From Paludisphaera mucosa (GTDB lineage Bacteria; Planctomycetota; Planctomycetia; Isosphaerales; Isosphaeraceae), in NCBI RefSeq assembly GCF_029589435.1, contig NZ_JARRAG010000001.1:548808-612807 (forward strand): a DNA stretch of 64,000 nt, read 5' to 3'. Of this stretch, positions 1 through 7,863 are shown in pieces. Below the pieces are notes generated by a model. That model was given only the letters and a program-made list of their open reading frames with translations, was not told the DNA's origin and made no database searches. How positions within the stretch are numbered: position 1 is the first letter of the stretch; every line of letters begins with the position of its first letter. Both the position numbers and the translations under genes were made by a program.

Positions 1-2
1 CG

Positions 3-242
3 AAGTGGACCGAAGTCGCGGGCTTCCGCAACGCCACCACGGTCGGCCTGGGCCTGGATCCAGCCAAGGCCGAGCGACTCGCCACCTCGGCTCCCGTCGT
101 CGTGGCGAAGGGCGTGACGGTCGAGGACGCCGAGCACATCAAGGCGTATCTCGAGGCAGGCCACTATCCTGAGAAGAAGGAGTGGCCGCGCCCGGAGCCG
201 GGCCAGACTTGCTGCGTGGTCGGCGTCCGGGCTTCCGGCTGA
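3..242 (+). CDS. 3' end of a protein with a ribosomal bL12 C-terminal-like domain (partial)
   Basis: The frame is open from the window edge to a TGA at 240-242, giving 79 residues of an incomplete gene. The stretch GLGLDPAKAERLATSAP followed by VVVAKGVTVEDAEHIKAY matches the pattern of the bL12 C-terminal fold (LGLKEAKDLVE..P..VKEGVSKEEAE.IKK.LE). The natural ribosomal protein ends soon after that helix, but this one carries an extra tail with EKKEWPRPEPGQTCCVV, so it is probably not the ribosomal stalk protein itself. It may be one of the unassigned bL12-like-domain proteins. Its last 79 bp overlap the 3' end of the convergent thermonuclease-like remnant on the other strand. The family match is by eye; the function is unknown. 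Confidence 0.5.
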   Translation, partial: KWTEVAGFRNATTVGLGLDPAKAERLATSAPVVVAKGVTVEDAEHIKAYLEAGHYPEKKEWPRPEPGQTCCVVGVRASG

Positions 243-490
243 CGACAATCGCCCGCCCGCCGAAGCCCCACCTTCTCCGCCTCCTCGGCCGGCTCGAACT
301 CCACCCGGTTCCGCTTGTTCATCCTGGCCGCGCCGCCGCAGTGGGGTGCGTGGTAAACCCTGCTGCTGCGGTTTCGCACCACTCCGGCCGTGACGGGCAC
401 TCCCTCGACCTTACGCCAGTTCCACGGCGATACCGCTCCAGGCTGACTCCATAGGTCGCGTTTCGCCTCATGAGCCACGGCCTGCAGCCT
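164..490 (-). pseudogene. C-terminal remnant of a thermonuclease (SNase)-like protein with a Cys/His tail domain, cut by an IS
   Basis: On the minus strand the frame reads RLQAVAHEAKRDLW...AVSPWNWRK, which matches the last helix and the GLWADPNPVPPWEWR-type ending of staphylococcal-nuclease-like proteins. It continues into VRNRSSRVYHAPHC...NRVEFEPAEEAEK...RRAGDC, a small Cys/His module of the Ada-like or 'sunset' type. The frame is open up to the exact left end of the IS5-type element at about 490. No N-terminal nuclease half is found on the far side, where only 22 bp separate the IS from the kinase gene. The gene therefore looks truncated, with the 5' half lost. A GTG at 478 could only give a non-catalytic fragment. 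Its 3' end overlaps the convergent bL12-like gene. Confidence 0.6.
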
Positions 491-510
491 AGGTTCTGTC
501 TGACGGCTCG
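489..510 (+). repeat. Left terminal inverted repeat of the IS5-type element
   Basis: These 22 bp, including the flanking CTAG at 489-492, are the exact reverse complement of 1373-1394. Confidence 0.9.
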
Positions 511-1391
511 CAAAGCGTTACGATGGCGGCTTCTCCATGGAGGCCGGGATGTCGCGTCGCTATGAGCTGAAGGACGAGGAATACGCCTCGATCGCCGACC
601 TGCTCCCGCCGGTCGGCAGGCCGGGCGGGAGATGGAACGACCACCGGAGGACCCTCGACGGCGTCTTCTGGATCCTCCATACAGGGGCCCAGTGGCGGGG
701 GCTGCCGGAGCGATACGGCAGGTGGAAGAGCGTCTACGACCGCTTCGACCGATGGGCCCGCGACGGGACCATCGACCCATCCTGGAGCGTCTGCACCTGA
801 AGCTCGACGCGTCGGGGCGGATCGACTTCGGCCTCTGGTGCATCGACGGGACATCCATCCGGGCCAGCCGCGCGGCCGCCGGGGCCGGGGGGGAAAAGGG
901 GGGATGCCGAGCCGGCCGACCACGCCCTCGGCCGCTCCCGCGGCGGCTTCGGGACGAAGCTGCACCTGGTCGTCGACTCCGGAGGCGTCCCGCTCTCGGC
1001 CGTCGTCACGGCGGGCCAGGCCCACGAGTCGAGGTCGCTGGAGCCGGCCCTGGAGGCGGTGCGGATCAAGCGGCCGGGCCGCGGCCGCCCGCGACGCCGG
1101 CCCCGCCGACTGGCCGGCGACAAGGGGTATAGCTACCGCCGGATCCGCCGCTACTTGCGGCGTCGAGGCATCAAGGCGGTGATCCCGACCCGCAAGGACC
1201 AGCGGCGGAACCCGAAGTTCGACGCCGAGGCCTACCGGCGACGCAACATCGTCGAGCGGTGCATCCTCTGGCTCAAGGAGAACCGCCGACTTGCCACCCG
1301 CTTCGAGAAGCTCGCGGTGAACTTCCTGGCCATGGTGAAGCTGGCCATGATCCGCCGTTGCTTCCGACTCATCGAGCCGTCAGACAGAACC
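492..1391 (+). mobile_element. IS5-family (IS427-like) insertion sequence, about 900 bp, with perfect terminal inverted repeats
   Basis: The element is bounded by perfect inverted repeats beginning ggttctgtctgacggctcg. Each end is flanked by CTAG, consistent with insertion at a TA/CTAG target and a 2-4 bp duplication. It contains one transposase reading frame with two frame disruptions. Size, target preference and the DUF4096-type transposase N-terminus fit the IS427 group of the IS5 family. It sits between the truncated thermonuclease-like gene and the 3' end of the TPR kinase gene, and does not interrupt the kinase. Confidence 0.85.
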
Positions 1392-1394
1392 TAG
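549..1394 (+). pseudogene. IS5/IS427-type transposase with two frame disruptions
   Basis: The first segment, from ATG 549 (RBS ggagg at 539-543), reads MSRRYELKDEEYASIADLLPP...GAQWRGLPERYG..KSVYDRF, the N-terminal domain of IS5-type transposases, and ends at TGA 798-800. The protein continues in the -1 frame (LERLHLKLDASGRIDFGLWCIDGTSIRAS, with the first catalytic Asp). It then returns to the original frame after a G7-A4-G6 run at about 880-905 as ADHALGRSRGGFGTKLHLVVD (second catalytic region), followed by LAGDKGYSYRRIRRYL and the final Glu region RRNIVERCILWLKENRR. IS427-group elements can use programmed frameshifting, but two opposite shifts suggest decay or a homopolymer sequencing error. 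An ATG at 537 is also in frame. Confidence 0.75.
1373..1394 (-). repeat. Right terminal inverted repeat of the IS5-type element
   Basis: These 22 bp are the exact reverse complement of 489-510. The TAG that ends the transposase frame (1392-1394) lies in the flanking CTAG, so the stop codon is supplied by the target-site sequence. Confidence 0.9.
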
Positions 1395-1416
1395 CCCATT
1401 TTTTCTTGTTGGTGTA

Positions 1417-4400
1417 TCACGGAGATGCGAAGGGGTCGGCCGGGAAGTCGGCGTCGAGGACGGCCGCGGTGGCCGGGTCGGTCCCCAGTTTCGCCCTCCA
1501 GGCGGCCGCCTCCCCGGGCCTGGCCCACGACTCATACAGCGCGACGATTGACCGGACGGTCTCCGCGATGTTGTGCCGGGACTGGGGCGGGATCCGGTCC
1601 GCGCTAGCCCTGAGGCCCTCATATCCCCGGAGCAGCAGGGGTTCCGCCTCGAGATACTTGCCCTGCTTCCGAAAGGCGGCGCCCAAGCTCGCCCGGATCA
1701 CCGAGGTCCTCCAGTGGTCGGGTATCTTCCGCTCCGCGATTTCCAGCGACTCCCGGAGGATCGGCTCGGCATCGGCGTAATTCTCCTGCCCTATCAAATT
1801 GTTCGATAACGCGCCTAGCGCGCCGCCGTATGCATCCGAGTCGCGATCGTGCCGCTCGCGCAGGGCGGCGAGCACCTCTCGGAGGTTCGGCTCGCTGAGC
1901 TGCGGCTTGCCCAGCCTGCTGTGGACGAGCGCCAGGTGGTTGACGACCTGCTGGGTGACGGCCGTGTCGCCCATCCCGAACGCCTTCCGCGCCCCGGCGA
2001 GGGCCTCGCCGAGCAGGGCCTCGGCCTCGCCGAGTCGACCGCGCATGCTGTAGTGGGCGCCGAGGTTACTCAGCGTGACGATCGTTTCCTCATGCCCCGC
2101 GCCCAGTGTACGCCGCTGAATCGCGAGCACTTCCACCAGGATCGGCTCCGCGTCGTCGAGGCGGTTGCTCATTGAGCAGAACACGCCCAGGGCCGACAGC
2201 GCCCGGACGGTCGCAGCGTGGTCGGGGCCCAGCCGGCGTCTCGTCGCCTCGGCGACCTGCTTCGCCAACTCGATGGCCTCCGCGCGTCGGCCGCGATCCC
2301 AATAGACGGCGGCGAGGTTGCCGCTGGCCTGGAGGGTCCAAGGGTGTTCGGACCCCAGCTTGGCGCGGTCGATCGCCAAGATCTCGTCGTACAGGTCCTC
2401 GGCCTCCTCCAGGCGGCCCAAATCCCGCAGGGCGAGGGCCAGGTTGCTCGCGGCCTCCAACGTGCGGGGATGGTCGGCCCCGAGGGTCGCGCGCCAGCCG
2501 TCCCGGGCGCGCCGGTACCACGATTCCGCCTGGGCGAATCGGTTGCGTGTGTGGTGGAGGGATCCGATGTTGTTCATGGTCTCGAACGTGTCCGGGTGGC
2601 CGTCGCCCAGCGCGGCGCGGCGGCCCTCGAGGGCCTGCAGCAGGAGCGGCTCAGCCTGATCGGGGCGGCCCCGATCGCAAGCGAGGGCGCCTAGGTCGTT
2701 GAGGCTCTGGAGCGTGTGCGGGTGCCGGGCCCCGAGCCGGGCGCGGCGAGCCTCAAGCACTCGCCGGTAGAGGCGTTCGGACTCCTCGTCGCGGCGGCGG
2801 TCGGCGAGCAGGACCGCGAGGGCACGCATGCTCGCCAGCGTCTCGGCGTGCTCGGCGCCGAGCCGGCGCTCCCGCAACTGGACGGCCCGCTCCAGGTGGC
2901 CCTGCGCCTCGGCGTACTCGCCAAGGGCGCGATACGCCTGGCCGAGCGTGAGCCGGACGGCGGCCTCGGTCAGCTCCTGCCCCCGGAATCGCGCCTCCAC
3001 CACCCGCGCGGCGCGGTCCAGGAGCTCGCGCGCCTTGACGTCCCGGTCACGCCCCAGCTCGGCGGCCTGGTTGCCGATGTCGGCCTGGCCCAGCAGGTCG
3101 TCCAGCAGGAAGGCGTTGACGGCCCGCGCGATCGCCGCCTCCTCGTCGGCCCGGCGCTCGTTCGCGCGCGCCTCACGCCCCGCGGCCGTCGCTCGCGCCG
3201 CTTGCCAGACGCTGATCGTCGTCCCCAGGACGAGGAGCAGCGCGAACGACCCGGCAGCGGCGAGCGCCTTGCGGTGCCGGCGGGCGAACTTTCGAAGCCG
3301 GTAGGCAGCGCCCGGCGGGCCGGCCTCGACCGGCTCCTCGGCCAGGTAGCGTTCGATATCGCGAGCCAGCGCGTCGGCCGTCTCGTAGCGGCGGGCGCGG
3401 TCCTTCTCCAGGCACTTCATCACGATCCAGTCGAGCTCCCCCCGCACGAGCCTCGAAAGCCGGGCCGAGTCCGGGTGGAGCCGGTCCGCCGCGCCCGGGG
3501 ACGAGCCGCCGAGCCGGGCGCTGGGGCGTGGCGGGTCCTCCTCGCGAATCCGCCGCAGGACCTCGTCGAAGCCGTCGCGCCCGGGCCGCGGCCGCCCCAG
3601 CGGCGTCGTCCCGGTCAGGAGCTCGAACAGGACCACGCCGAGGGCGTACACGTCGGCCCGGGTGTCGACGTCGTGGCCGCGGAACCCGGCCTGCTCGGGA
3701 CTCATGTACAGGGGGGTACCCATCAGGGTGCCGTGCGCCGTGTGGAGGGTCTGCCCGGTGAGCGGCTCGCGCACGACCTTGGCGAGACCGAAGTCGATCA
3801 CCTTGGGCACCGGCCGCCCGTCGACCGGGCCGACGAGGATGTTGCTCGGCTTGAGGTCGCGGTGGATGATCCCCTTCTGGTGGGCGTGCTGGACCGCGAG
3901 GCAGACCGTCGCGAACAGCTTGAGGCGCTCGGCGATCCCCAGCCCGGCCCCGTCGCAGAATCGGGTGATCGGCGCGCCCCGAACGTACTCCATCGCGAAG
4001 AACGGCCGGCCGTTCCCGGCCGCTCCGCCGTCGAGGACACGAGCTATGTTGGGGTGGTCCATCAGCGCCAGCGTCTGGCGCTCGGCCTCGAAACGCGCCA
4101 GGACGTCGCGGGTGTCCATCCCCGGACGGATGAGCTTCAGCGCCACCACGCGGCGGACCGGCTCGGTCTGCTCGGCCGCCCAAACAGTGCCCATCCCCCC
4201 TTGCCCGAGCTCCTCGAGCAGCCGGTAGCGCCCGGCGATCACGCCCCCGGCTCGCTCGCCCCCGCCATCGGCATCGGTCGGTCGACCGGTCGCGGACGGG
4301 TCCGGCTCCCCGGCCACCCCGTCGCCGGCCGCGAGGGTCCGCCGGTGGGCCGTGAAGGGCCACTCCAGGCGCTCGCCCACGACCTGATCCGCGACGGCCC

Positions 4401-4734
4401 GCCGCTCCGAGTCGGCCGCCGAAGGCACTCCCCCGTGCCCGGCTGACCCGGGGTCGAGGGCGGCGACGGGGTCGACGGCCGGCGTGCGGTCCCGGGGCAC
4501 ATCCGCCGGGGTCCGTTCGACGACCGCACGCCGGAGTGCCGCATGCAGGCTCAGGAGCTCGGGCTCCAGATCCGCCCGGAACGCGGCGGGGGCATCGGCC
4601 AGGAAGTCCTCGACGCGTGGCCGATGCCCGGCGTTCCAGGCGGCCTCGAAGCGGTCGCACCAGGCGTCGATGTCGCGGGCTCGCTCCAGCGGCGTCGGGG
4701 ACGGTCCGGATTCGGTCTCACCACTCAAGGCCAC
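1417..4734 (-). CDS. Hanks-type serine/threonine protein kinase with a membrane segment and TPR repeats
   Basis: 1105 residues, with a GTG start behind a strong purine-rich RBS (ggagaggggg). The kinase domain spans about 170-465. It has the glycine loop GQGGMG (177-182), the catalytic Lys at 200 (VALKLI), HRDLKPSN (291-298), DFG (314-316) and the SPEQ activation-segment end (345-348). All key residues are present, so it should be active. One hydrophobic helix at about 489-510 is followed by an Ala/Arg/Glu-rich linker and then many tetratricopeptide repeats of the kinesin-light-chain type to the C-terminus, which suggests an extracytoplasmic protein-binding region. Residues 1-165 resemble the N-terminal extension found in other planctomycete kinases. 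Its start overlaps the ECF sigma stop by 17 bp, so the two are co-translated. It likely signals with or to the sigma factor. Confidence 0.93.
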   Translation of the reverse strand: MALSGETESGPSPTPLERARDIDAWCDRFEAAWNAGHRPRVEDFLADAPAAFRADLEPELLSLHAALRRAVVERTPADVPRDRTPAVDPVAALDPGSAGHGGVPSAADSERRAVADQVVGERLEWPFTAHRRTLAAGDGVAGEPDPSATGRPTDADGGGERAGGVIAGRYRLLEELGQGGMGTVWAAEQTEPVRRVVALKLIRPGMDTRDVLARFEAERQTLALMDHPNIARVLDGGAAGNGRPFFAMEYVRGAPITRFCDGAGLGIAERLKLFATVCLAVQHAHQKGIIHRDLKPSNILVGPVDGRPVPKVIDFGLAKVVREPLTGQTLHTAHGTLMGTPLYMSPEQAGFRGHDVDTRADVYALGVVLFELLTGTTPLGRPRPGRDGFDEVLRRIREEDPPRPSARLGGSSPGAADRLHPDSARLSRLVRGELDWIVMKCLEKDRARRYETADALARDIERYLAEEPVEAGPPGAAYRLRKFARRHRKALAAAGSFALLLVLGTTISVWQAARATAAGREARANERRADEEAAIARAVNAFLLDDLLGQADIGNQAAELGRDRDVKARELLDRAARVVEARFRGQELTEAAVRLTLGQAYRALGEYAEAQGHLERAVQLRERRLGAEHAETLASMRALAVLLADRRRDEESERLYRRVLEARRARLGARHPHTLQSLNDLGALACDRGRPDQAEPLLLQALEGRRAALGDGHPDTFETMNNIGSLHHTRNRFAQAESWYRRARDGWRATLGADHPRTLEAASNLALALRDLGRLEEAEDLYDEILAIDRAKLGSEHPWTLQASGNLAAVYWDRGRRAEAIELAKQVAEATRRRLGPDHAATVRALSALGVFCSMSNRLDDAEPILVEVLAIQRRTLGAGHEETIVTLSNLGAHYSMRGRLGEAEALLGEALAGARKAFGMGDTAVTQQVVNHLALVHSRLGKPQLSEPNLREVLAALRERHDRDSDAYGGALGALSNNLIGQENYADAEPILRESLEIAERKIPDHWRTSVIRASLGAAFRKQGKYLEAEPLLLRGYEGLRASADRIPPQSRHNIAETVRSIVALYESWARPGEAAAWRAKLGTDPATAAVLDADFPADPFASP

Positions 4735-5347
4735 CCCCCTCTCCGAGCCAGACCCGGCGGATCAGGTTGAGCTTGCGCTCGACGGAACGCGCGACGCAGC
4801 CGAGCTTCGCGGCGATCTCCTCGTTGCTGTAGCCATCCATCCGCCATAAGGCGACCTGGCGCAGGGTGTCGTCGCCGAGCTGGTCGAGACGGGCCCGGAA
4901 TTCCTCGGCGATCAGCGCGGCGAACTCGGGGGTCGGCTCGGCGCCGACGACCCCGGCGAGCCCTGCCCCGTCCGGGGCGAGGCCATCCAGGGCCGCCTCG
5001 TCCACGACCCGGCCGCCGCCGCGCTTCAGCCGACGCCGCCGCTCGGCCTGGTCGAGCACCTTGCGGGCGGTGATGACGACCAGCAGGCGCCACAGGTCGT
5101 CGCGGTTGTGGAGGCGGTCGAACCGGCCGCGGGCCGCGCCGGCGCACAGGCTGCGGAAGGCGCTGAGGGCCGCGTCCTCCTCGTCCTCGACGGACCCGCC
5201 ACCCGCGGCGGGGCGGAGCCGCTGTCGGGCCAGCCGCACGAGGGCCTCGAAGTACCGACGCCAGAGCGCGTCGGCGGCCGCGTGGTCGCCGGCCTTCAGG
5301 TCCCCGACCCAGCACGTGACGGAACCCTCACCGTCGGGCTTGTCCAT
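4718..5347 (-). CDS. ECF-subfamily RNA polymerase sigma factor
   Basis: 209 residues from ATG 5347, chosen because gagagg lies just upstream; longer upstream frames have no good RBS. Region 2 is ALWRRYFEALVRLARQRL...EDAALSAFRSLCAGAARGRF. The LWRLLVVITARKVLDQAERRRRLKRGGG segment links to region 4 (RLDQLGDDTLRQVALWRMDGYSNEEIAAKLGCVARSVERKL), a helix-turn-helix for the -35 element. This matches the Sigma70_ECF family common in planctomycetes. No anti-sigma factor gene is adjacent; instead the downstream gene is a TPR kinase overlapping by 17 bp, the arrangement of ECF sigma factors thought to be controlled by kinases. Confidence 0.92.
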   Translation of the reverse strand: MDKPDGEGSVTCWVGDLKAGDHAAADALWRRYFEALVRLARQRLRPAAGGGSVEDEEDAALSAFRSLCAGAARGRFDRLHNRDDLWRLLVVITARKVLDQAERRRRLKRGGGRVVDEAALDGLAPDGAGLAGVVGAEPTPEFAALIAEEFRARLDQLGDDTLRQVALWRMDGYSNEEIAAKLGCVARSVERKLNLIRRVWLGEGGGLEW

Positions 5348-5481
5348 CGCCGGTCCTCTCCGGGGGGGGCGTATCGGGCTCCGATTGTACTCCACCCGGG
5401 CGGGGGCGGCCACGCCACGCCCGCCCGGTCGGCCGCTCCCGGGTTTTTTCTTGTCGGGCGACGCGGCCGGATGCGGAGAGA

Positions 5482-5501
5482 ACCGTTGACCGGCCAACGG
5501 T
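5482..5501. promoter_or_regulatory. Inverted repeat in the divergent promoter region (possible operator)
   Basis: Two 7-bp arms, ACCGTTG and CAACGGT, separated by ACCGGC, lie 39 bp before the start of the secreted-protein gene and 135 bp before the sigma factor start. The position between divergent genes fits a regulator site. There is no U-tract to suggest a terminator. Confidence 0.35.
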
Positions 5502-5539
5502 CCCGACCCCCGCACCCAAGAGCATGAAAGGAGCCCCGG

Positions 5540-6709
5540 ATGTTCGCTCGCCCCCGCCATCCCACGGTCCGTCGCCCCCGCACGTCCCGCCGCCCCGCTT
5601 TCGAGCCGCTCGAAGGGCGTCAACTGATGACTCTCGGGCCCGAGATGATTTATCCGATCAACACGACGAACCATACTGCGCGATTTTCCGACAACGCCAC
5701 CTCCAGCGGAGGCTCCTCGGTCGTCGTCTGGTCGCAATCCAACAACGAACCCGGCTTCAGCATCCGGGCCCAGCGGTTCAATTCGTTCGGCACCAAGCTC
5801 GGCCCGGAGTTCATCGTCGGCTCAAGCAATCAGTCGATGTATTCGCCGGCGGTCGCGATGGACGACCTGGGCGGCTTCGTGGTCACCTGGACCCAGCAAC
5901 TCGCCAATGGCGATTCGGACGCCCTGGCCCAGAGATTCGACTCCAACGGCAATCACGCCGGCGGTCTCATCGAGGTCGGTGTCGGGAGGGCCAGGGAGGG
6001 CTACTCCGACGTGGCCACCGATCGCCTCGGCAACTTCGTCATCTCCTACAACAGGCAGCTCGCCAAGATCAGCACAGACGTCGTCGCCAAGCGGTATGAC
6101 AGAGGCGGCCAGCTCCTGGGCGTGCTCGACGTCGCGGTCGGCACGGTCGCCGATGCGCAGGCGAGCATAGCGATGAACCCGGACGGCCGCTTCGACATCG
6201 CCTGGGAGCGGGGCTCCAGCGGGACCCAGCACGATATCCTCCTGAAGCGATTCACCGCGGGCGGCGGCCTGCTCGGGACCCACTTCATCTCCACGAATGC
6301 CGCCGACGACCGAGACGCGAGCGTCTCGATGGACAACGCCGGCAACGCCGTCGTGGCCTGGTGTCGGGCCGGCGACATCAAGGCGAGGCGCGTCGGCCTC
6401 GACGGGGCGCTCGGCGCCGAGGTCGGCATCGCCGGCACCACCGCCTTCGAATACAAACCCGCGGTCGCCCTGAGGCGGGGCGGCGGCGGCTTCGTGGTGG
6501 CGTACGAAGTCCAGGCGAGATCCGGCGGGAACCGGACCCGGGTGGCCGAGGTGAGCTTCACCAACACGGTCTCGACCGTCGACATCGGCGTCCGGTCGGA
6601 CCCGGCGCTGAGCATCGACTGGTTCGGCAACTACCTCCTCACCTACACCTCGTACGTCTCGATCGCCGCGGGCGACATCTGGGGCCGACGCGGCTCCCTC
6701 AGTGCCTGA
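5540..6709 (+). CDS. Secreted or surface repeat protein with a planctomycete LEPR-type N-terminal signature
   Basis: 389 residues from ATG 5540, with RBS aaaggag at 5527-5533. The N-terminus is Arg-rich and contains RRPAFEPLEGRQLM, the signature preceding many planctomycete extracellular proteins. The body is built of about seven degenerate repeats of 45-50 residues of the form 'DxxGxFVVxW....DxxVxAQRFDxxGxxLG', such as GGFVVTWTQQLANGDSDAL followed by AQRFDSNGNHAG. These resemble the short beta-blade repeats of integrin-alpha or beta-propeller-like surface proteins. No catalytic motif is visible. It is transcribed divergently from the sigma factor across 192 bp, so it may be one of its targets (inference). 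Confidence 0.85.
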   Translation: MFARPRHPTVRRPRTSRRPAFEPLEGRQLMTLGPEMIYPINTTNHTARFSDNATSSGGSSVVVWSQSNNEPGFSIRAQRFNSFGTKLGPEFIVGSSNQSMYSPAVAMDDLGGFVVTWTQQLANGDSDALAQRFDSNGNHAGGLIEVGVGRAREGYSDVATDRLGNFVISYNRQLAKISTDVVAKRYDRGGQLLGVLDVAVGTVADAQASIAMNPDGRFDIAWERGSSGTQHDILLKRFTAGGGLLGTHFISTNAADDRDASVSMDNAGNAVVAWCRAGDIKARRVGLDGALGAEVGIAGTTAFEYKPAVALRRGGGGFVVAYEVQARSGGNRTRVAEVSFTNTVSTVDIGVRSDPALSIDWFGNYLLTYTSYVSIAAGDIWGRRGSLSA

Positions 6710-6733
6710 TCGGCCTCGAACAGGGGAGGATGC

Positions 6734-6770
6734 GAGGCGGGCCAGGAATCTACGGATTTCGTCCCGCCTC
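6734..6770 (+). terminator. Stem-loop after the secreted repeat protein (possible terminator)
   Basis: Arms gaggcggg (6734-6741) and cccgcctc (6763-6770) can pair over a 21-nt loop, 24 bp after the stop codon. No T-run follows, so intrinsic termination is uncertain. Confidence 0.3.
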
Positions 6771-7122
6771 CATCGTTCCCACCCCCGAACGCACGAGAGC
6801 CGACCCGGCACCCTGAAGCCGCCATGGGCCCGGCCGTCTACGGCAGGCCCGGGAACAGGAGGGCGATTCGCGAAGCGGACCGGCGATCGAGCGTCGGCGA
6901 GCCGAGGGAACCACCGGCACGGGACGGGCGTCGGATTGGGGGATGTCCTGGCCGACACCTTCCGGGGCGATGGATCGGCGTGGTCGCCACCATCGTCCCG
7001 GTCGGGCGGCCCTGCTCTACGCGGCGCGTGAGAGGCCGCGAGATCTCGGATGACCCTCGCCGTGCCCGACGCATGGAAGCCGCGACCGAGGCAATACCTC
7101 CGGGAGCGGTGGGGCGAAGAAT
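6771..7122. other. Intergenic region with no recognised gene
   Basis: No reading frame in either strand has a recognisable protein or a convincing RBS. The short frames here look like chance openings in GC-rich DNA. Confidence 0.5.
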
Positions 7123-7329
7123 TGCGAGCGCCTCTCGGCGGGCGACTTCCCGCCCGACCACTTCGTCCTGATCCGGTTCCCCGACGTCTCACACGTCCTC
7201 TTCCGATTCGCCTTCGCGATCGCGGACGAGCCAGCCGGAGAGGTCGACGTGTTCACGGAACCCTGCGGGTATCACATATCCCCCTGCGGCGATGCCGAGT
7301 TGGAGACCCTCCACTCCGTTTGGCGGTAG
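7123..7329 (+). pseudogene. Relic of a small unknown protein, no start codon
   Basis: The frame reads ERLSAGDFPPDHFVLIRFPD, then SHVLFRFAFAIADEPAGEVD and VFTEPCGYHISP, ending in HSVWR and TAG at 7327-7329. The protein-like composition (aromatic/acidic pattern, ordinary residues rather than Arg/Pro shadow) suggests a real small protein of the uncharacterised type seen in planctomycetes. The frame extends back only to a TGA at 7051-7053 with no ATG, GTG or TTG. It is probably a decayed or 5'-truncated gene; the neighbouring IS701-type transposase may be related to that. Confidence 0.4.
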
Positions 7330-7669
7330 GCCGGGCCCAGCCCGGCGACAGTTGAGAGTGGCGAGTGGCGGGAAATCTTCGCGGGCCGAATGCATCAAGT
7401 CGCGGAAAGTACAATATCACGGTATCCAAAATGCGATAAAGTTGTTGAGGCACTCCTCGGTTAGGATGGGCGCGCCATCAGGCACCGTCCCCGTCCCCCT
7501 GAGCTGCGTCACCTACTGAGGCCCCCAAGCCTACGGCCTCAACGGCTTGGAGTCCCCGCACCGATTTGAGTACATACCGGACGTGGGTTCACCAGTAGGG
7601 AGAGCCGGCGGACGACGTCGTTCGAGTCGAACACGACCGCCGTATGCATGACTATTACTACAGTTGTAA
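7330..7669. other. Intergenic region between gene relic and transposase
   Basis: No gene is recognised. It is noticeably more AT-rich around 7375-7450 (aatatcacggtatccaaaat) than the rest of the window. It holds a perfect 7-bp hairpin at 7525-7550 (ccaagcc/ggcttgg, 12-nt loop). It could contain the right end of the neighbouring insertion sequence, but no terminal repeat could be paired with the other side. Confidence 0.4.
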
Positions 7670-7863
7670 CTAGTCCGGCGGGTCGCCTCCACGCCTTCTG
7701 TAATGGCAGCGGCGCGCGAACGCCTGGCGGGCCCGCCGCCATTCCGACCAATTCAGGACCCCGATCGGCACCGGCAGGCGCGTCCACAGGAGCCGGACCA
7801 GCAGCCGGCGGGCCTCCGGGACCGTCACCGCGATCAGCTCCGGGGACCCGTCCGTCTTTCTTT
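7670..7863 (-). pseudogene. Out-of-frame C-terminal tail of the IS701-type transposase
   Basis: This frame continues where the main frame loses homology: KTDGSPELIAVTVPEARRLL, then LPVPIGVLNWSEWRRARQAF and RRCHYRRRG, ending at TAG 7670-7672. The ending with SxWRR..QA.ARRCHYRRR is typical of IS701-type transposases. A one-base shift at the aaagaaag run (about 7856-7863) would join the two. The shift could be decay, programmed frameshifting or a sequencing error. Confidence 0.7.

Noticed and set aside
2716-4446. 576-residue plus-strand frame over the kinase gene
   Set aside because: Shadow of the kinase and TPR frames; no domain recognised.
7525-7550. Hairpin as a terminator for the relic or transposase
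   Set aside because: No T-run on either strand and no supported gene ending nearby; kept only as a note in the intergenic entry.
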